Assembly: GCA_020633075.1 (NCBI GenBank)
Contig: JACKEI010000008.1
Coordinates: forward strand, 23,487 to 87,486
Reading direction: 5' to 3'
DNA length: 64,000 nt
Source: Sandaracinaceae bacterium
Lineage (GTDB): Bacteria; Myxococcota_A; Polyangia; Polyangiales; Houyiibacteriaceae
The notes under the pieces are model-generated. The model saw only the letters and a program-made list of their open reading frames with translations, had not been told where the DNA came from and did not search any database. Positions within the stretch are counted from its first letter, which is position 1, and every line of letters starts with the position of its first letter. A program made the translations under genes and the position numbers. Of the stretch, positions 61,241-64,000 are shown in pieces.

Positions 61241-62125
61241 TCAGTGGTCTTCGGTGCGCGGAGGCACGGGCGCGAAGTGGTTCAGAGGCCACACACCGGC
61301 CCCGCGCGGAGGCGCCGTGAGCAGGGCGCGGCGCACCCACTCTTTGGCCTGAATCACCGCGTGCAGGGGCTCTTCTCCCTGCGCCAGGCGGGCGGCGATC
61401 GCGCTCGCCAGGCTGCAGCCCGTGCCGTGCCCGGCGCCCGTGACCACGCGCTCGGCGTGCAGGTCGTGAAGCGATCCGTCGAGGGCCAGCACGTCCACCG
61501 CAGGGCCCTCGAGGTGGCCGCCCTTGACCAGCACGGCGCGCGGGCCGAGGTCCAGCAGCGCTCGGGCGGCGTCGCGCGCCTGCGCCAGGGTGGTCACCTC
61601 GCGCCCCGTCAGCCAGGCGGCCTCGGCCAGGTTGGGGGTCAGCACGGTCACGTGAGGCAGCAGCTCGCGCAGCAGGACGTCGCGCGCGTCGTCGCTCAGC
61701 AGCGCGCCACCCGGCCCGGCCGACGCCAGGCGCACCGGGTCCACCACGGCCAGCAGGCGGCCGGGTGCCGCCCGCTCCCGCAGCGCTTCCGCCACCGCCT
61801 GCACGTTCTCCGCCGAGCCCAGCGCGCCGGTCTTGAGCACACGCACCGGGAGGTCCGTGAGCACGGCCCGTAGCTGGGCGGCCACCAGCTCCGCCGGCAA
61901 CACCTGCACGCGCTCGCAGCCGCGCGTGTTCTGCACGGTCAGCAGGCTGATCACGGCCGCGCCGTACACCCCGTGCTGGTGAAAGGTCTTGAGGTCCGCC
62001 TGGGCCCCGGCGCCGCCCGAGGGATCCGAGCCGGCGACCGTGAGCGCGACCGGCGCGCCCGCGGTGTGCCCGCTCGCACGCAGGGCAGCGTCTTCCTCGG
62101 CGGTGTTGTCGGGCACGGCAGGCAC
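61241..62125 (-). CDS. thiD: Hydroxymethylpyrimidine (phosphate) kinase ThiD
   Basis: A ribokinase-fold kinase of about 294 residues that phosphorylates HMP and HMP-P in thiamine synthesis. It shows LTVAGSDPSGGAGAQADLKTF, GVYGAAVISLLTVQNTRG, LTPNLAEAAWLTG, VLVKGGHLEG and GAGHGTGCSLASAIAARL (catalytic Asp/Gly motif variant). In the last motif the usual Asp of GTGCT-type sites is not evident, and GHGTGC is the family form. The start is uncertain: GTG at 62125 or 62116, or a TTG at 62245. It is divergent from the ferritin-like lipoprotein gene; no other thiamine gene is in view. Confidence 0.88.
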   Translation of the reverse strand: MPAVPDNTAEEDAALRASGHTAGAPVALTVAGSDPSGGAGAQADLKTFHQHGVYGAAVISLLTVQNTRGCERVQVLPAELVAAQLRAVLTDLPVRVLKTGALGSAENVQAVAEALRERAAPGRLLAVVDPVRLASAGPGGALLSDDARDVLLRELLPHVTVLTPNLAEAAWLTGREVTTLAQARDAARALLDLGPRAVLVKGGHLEGPAVDVLALDGSLHDLHAERVVTGAGHGTGCSLASAIAARLAQGEEPLHAVIQAKEWVRRALLTAPPRGAGVWPLNHFAPVPPRTEDH

Positions 62126-62310
62126 CTGGGTGTTGTCATCTGCAGCGCGGCCCACTGCAAGCCGCGCCCACGCACGCGCAGCGCACCTGCCTGCCCCGCG
62201 GCTTGGCAGTGCCCGGTTCGAGCCGCTAGGCTGTCTGGGCAGCAAGGACGGCGGCGCGCACGCGCGGTGGCTTTGCTGTGACTTGTCGACGCACTGCTTG
62301 AAAGGCCACC

Positions 62311-63630
62311 ATGAAGCCCCTGAACGAGATCATCCGCACCAACCGCTACGACGTCTTTCGGCACACGCTGCGCAGCATCGCGCTGGCCTCGGCGGCCGCT
62401 TCGGGGCTCGGCCTGGCGGGGGCCAGCGGGTGCACGGAAGCGCACGTGGTCCTCCCGTTGGACCAGGGACCGTCCTGGGCGCCGATGTGCTCCACCGAGG
62501 TGTCCGCGACGGACATCACGGGGCTCCCGCTGCCGGCGGGCGCGGACGGCCTCATCGCCTACGGGACGCTCTATGACTTGTCACGCCCGCAGCTGGTCGC
62601 TGGCAGCTTCTGCGTGGACGGCCCGGAGCGGCCGGACTGCAGCCCTGGTGTCCCCTTCGACACCGGCGAGTCGTTCTCCATCTTCATTCGGCGCAACGGC
62701 GTGGTGGAGCGCGTGGCACTGGACGAGGTGGTGAGCGCGCCCATCGTGTTGCCGCAGCAGGCGCTCCTAGTCGCGCTGGGCGCAGGTTATCGGCTCTGGT
62801 GCGAAGGCGAGCCCGCGTCCGGCGTGAACCCGGCGAGCGCCACGCCCGTCGCAGGGGGGTTCGAGGTCGTGGCCAACCGCTACGATTGCTTCGGCCTCTA
62901 CGAGGCCACGCTGCTTGTCACCGAGGCGGGCGAGGTGCAGGTGCTGGATGAGCGTCTACTCACCGCGATCGACTGCGCGGTCATCGGACGCCTGACGGAC
63001 GGGACGGTGGCGCCTGCGCGCTCTGCAGAGGGCTCCGACCTGGGCCGCTACTTTGCACAGGTGGCGGGCCTGGAAGCGGCGGCGGTGGACGCGTTCGAGC
63101 GCATGGCCGCCGAGCTCTCCACGCTGGGCGCTCCAACCGACCTGGTGCAGTGGGCGCGCGCGAGCGCGGACGACGAGCGACGCCACACGCGAGACATGGG
63201 CGCGCTGGCCGAGCGCTTCGCGGTCACCCCCGCCGTCCACCCACCGCAAGCGTTCGCGCTGCGCGGGCTGTTCGAGGTGGCCCTCGAGAACGCGGTGGAG
63301 GGCTGCGTGCGCGAGACCTACGGCGCGGTGGTGGGGCACCACCAAGCGGCGCACGCGCAAGACCCTGTCGTGCGCGCGGCGATGGCGCAGCTGGCCGAGG
63401 ACGAGACGCGACACGCGGCGCTGTCTTGGGCGGTGGCCGAGTGGGCGCTGCCCCAGCTCAGCGAGGCAGAGCGCGCCGAGATTCGCGCGGCCCAGCGAGC
63501 CGCCATCGACGCGCTCGCGCGGTCCGTGAGCCTGCCGGAGTCCGACCTGCTGCTCCGCGACGCCGGCCTGCCCGCGCCGGACGTGGCTCTCGCCATGGTG
63601 CAGGGGCTCGCGGCGCAGGTCTGGGCTTAG
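62311..63630 (+). CDS. Lipoprotein with C-terminal ferritin-like domain
   Basis: The 439-residue product has a long N-terminal region with signal and lipobox (LAGASGC, Cys at 41). A Cys-containing domain of about 200 residues of unknown fold follows, then from about residue 250 a four-helix ferritin-like domain. Likely iron ligands are GLEAAAVDAFERM, DDERRHTRDM, ALENAVEGCVRETYG and EDETRHAALSW; the two ExRH pairs with glutamates on helices 1 and 3 match diiron ferritin-like proteins. A secreted or anchored, possibly oxidase-like or metal-binding role is inferred. It lies upstream of the kinase gene at the window edge. Confidence 0.8.
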   Translation: MKPLNEIIRTNRYDVFRHTLRSIALASAAASGLGLAGASGCTEAHVVLPLDQGPSWAPMCSTEVSATDITGLPLPAGADGLIAYGTLYDLSRPQLVAGSFCVDGPERPDCSPGVPFDTGESFSIFIRRNGVVERVALDEVVSAPIVLPQQALLVALGAGYRLWCEGEPASGVNPASATPVAGGFEVVANRYDCFGLYEATLLVTEAGEVQVLDERLLTAIDCAVIGRLTDGTVAPARSAEGSDLGRYFAQVAGLEAAAVDAFERMAAELSTLGAPTDLVQWARASADDERRHTRDMGALAERFAVTPAVHPPQAFALRGLFEVALENAVEGCVRETYGAVVGHHQAAHAQDPVVRAAMAQLAEDETRHAALSWAVAEWALPQLSEAERAEIRAAQRAAIDALARSVSLPESDLLLRDAGLPAPDVALAMVQGLAAQVWA

Positions 63631-63729
63631 AGCACGATCCAGGCTCGGCGCACGCGTCGGCTTCCGGCGCAGGCTGAGTCGTAGACGGAAGGCCGACCGG
63701 CGTGCGAGCGTACGCCGCAGTACCAGACC

Positions 63730-64000
63730 ATGAGCCACGGCGCGGCACCCAAGCTTTCAGGTATCGGCGGACGCTTCGAGGTCGTGCGCGAGCTGGGGCG
63801 TGGCGGCATGGGCGTGGTGCTCGAGGCCTTCGACGCGGCGCGCGGCGTGAGCGTCGCGCTCAAGGTCATCCCAGACGCCAGCGCGCAGGGGACGCTGGCG
63901 CTCAAGCGGGAGTTCCGCGTGCTGGCCGATCTCCAGCACCCGAACCTGGTGCGCCTGCTGGACCTCGTGGTGCAGCCGAGCGGCTCGTTCTTCACCATGG
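63730..64000 (+). CDS. Ser/Thr protein kinase (partial)
   Basis: Only the first 90 residues are in the window. They show the start of a Hanks-type kinase: IGGRFEVVRELGRGGMGVVLEA (glycine loop), VALKVIP with the ATP-binding lysine, and LQHPNLVRLLDLVV. The rest lies beyond the right edge, so further domains are unknown. It is the second such kinase in the window; the PP2C phosphatase may act against both. The ATG at 63730 follows the ferritin-like lipoprotein gene by 99 bp. Confidence 0.9.
   Translation, partial: MSHGAAPKLSGIGGRFEVVRELGRGGMGVVLEAFDAARGVSVALKVIPDASAQGTLALKREFRVLADLQHPNLVRLLDLVVQPSGSFFTM

Overview
The window is a dense, roughly 70% G+C stretch of bacterial chromosome. Several traits point to a Myxococcota (myxobacterial) genome, plausibly of the Sandaracinus/Polyangia side: eukaryotic-type Ser/Thr kinases fused to ATPase and TPR modules, Cys-rich DUF4215-type surface proteins with a MYXO-CTERM-like tail, a ferritin-like lipoprotein, and an HprK/RapZ/PtsN regulatory phosphotransferase set next to rpoN. 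The taxonomic call is inference. I see no rRNA or tRNA gene, CRISPR array, transposase or prophage. The window cuts a gene at each end.

Layout. 1-11.6 kb: truncated receiver-GGDEF response regulator, alanine aminotransferase (alaA), Cys-rich repeat protein, a 1315-residue kinase/cyclase-like/ATPase/TPR protein, a small lipoprotein, and a TonB-dependent receptor preceded by a Fur-like palindrome. 11.6-17.2 kb: the rod-shape operon mreB-mreC-mreD-mrdA-rodA (minus strand). 17.6-25.9 kb: ECF-type sigma factor, HD hydrolase, a 5'-nucleotidase-type lipoprotein, the overlapping tetR-holB-hemH operon, and metG. 26-32.5 kb: regulatory PTS (rapZ-ptsH-ptsI on minus, hprK-ptsN on plus) facing hpf and rpoN. 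32.6-37.9 kb: TPR-dynamin GTPase, pheA, an unknown protein and a TetR regulator, divergent from an alkylsulfatase-like hydrolase. 39.8-51.9 kb: FadL-type porin, SWIM-SNF2 helicase, a fused pseudouridine synthase-methyltransferase, HelD-like helicase, PP2C phosphatase, argA. 51.9-61.2 kb: guaB, a Cys-rich lipoprotein, an RHH protein and a ParA ATPase with two N-terminal zinc fingers, a 700-bp non-coding region with two nested palindromic elements, and topoisomerase IV (parE, parC). 61.2-64 kb: thiD, a ferritin-like lipoprotein and the start of another Ser/Thr kinase.

How genes work together. The mre/mrd operon builds the lateral wall. EI, HPr, RapZ, HPr kinase and EIIA-Ntr form a phosphorelay without any sugar permease in the window, beside sigma-54 and the hibernation factor. 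Many gene pairs overlap by 1-11 bases, which suggests translational coupling.

Most unusual parts. The segment between about 54.6 and 56.9 kb stands out: a ParA-like ATPase carrying tandem TRASH/MYM-like zinc fingers with a ribbon-helix-helix partner, just downstream of two inverted copies of a roughly 140-150 bp element. The two copies have different outer stems that each still pair, and an inner hairpin with compensatory changes. Other points of interest are an EI with a degenerate GGDK loop, a TPR-dynamin fusion, an RluA-RlmI-like fusion and a probable Fe-S ferrochelatase.
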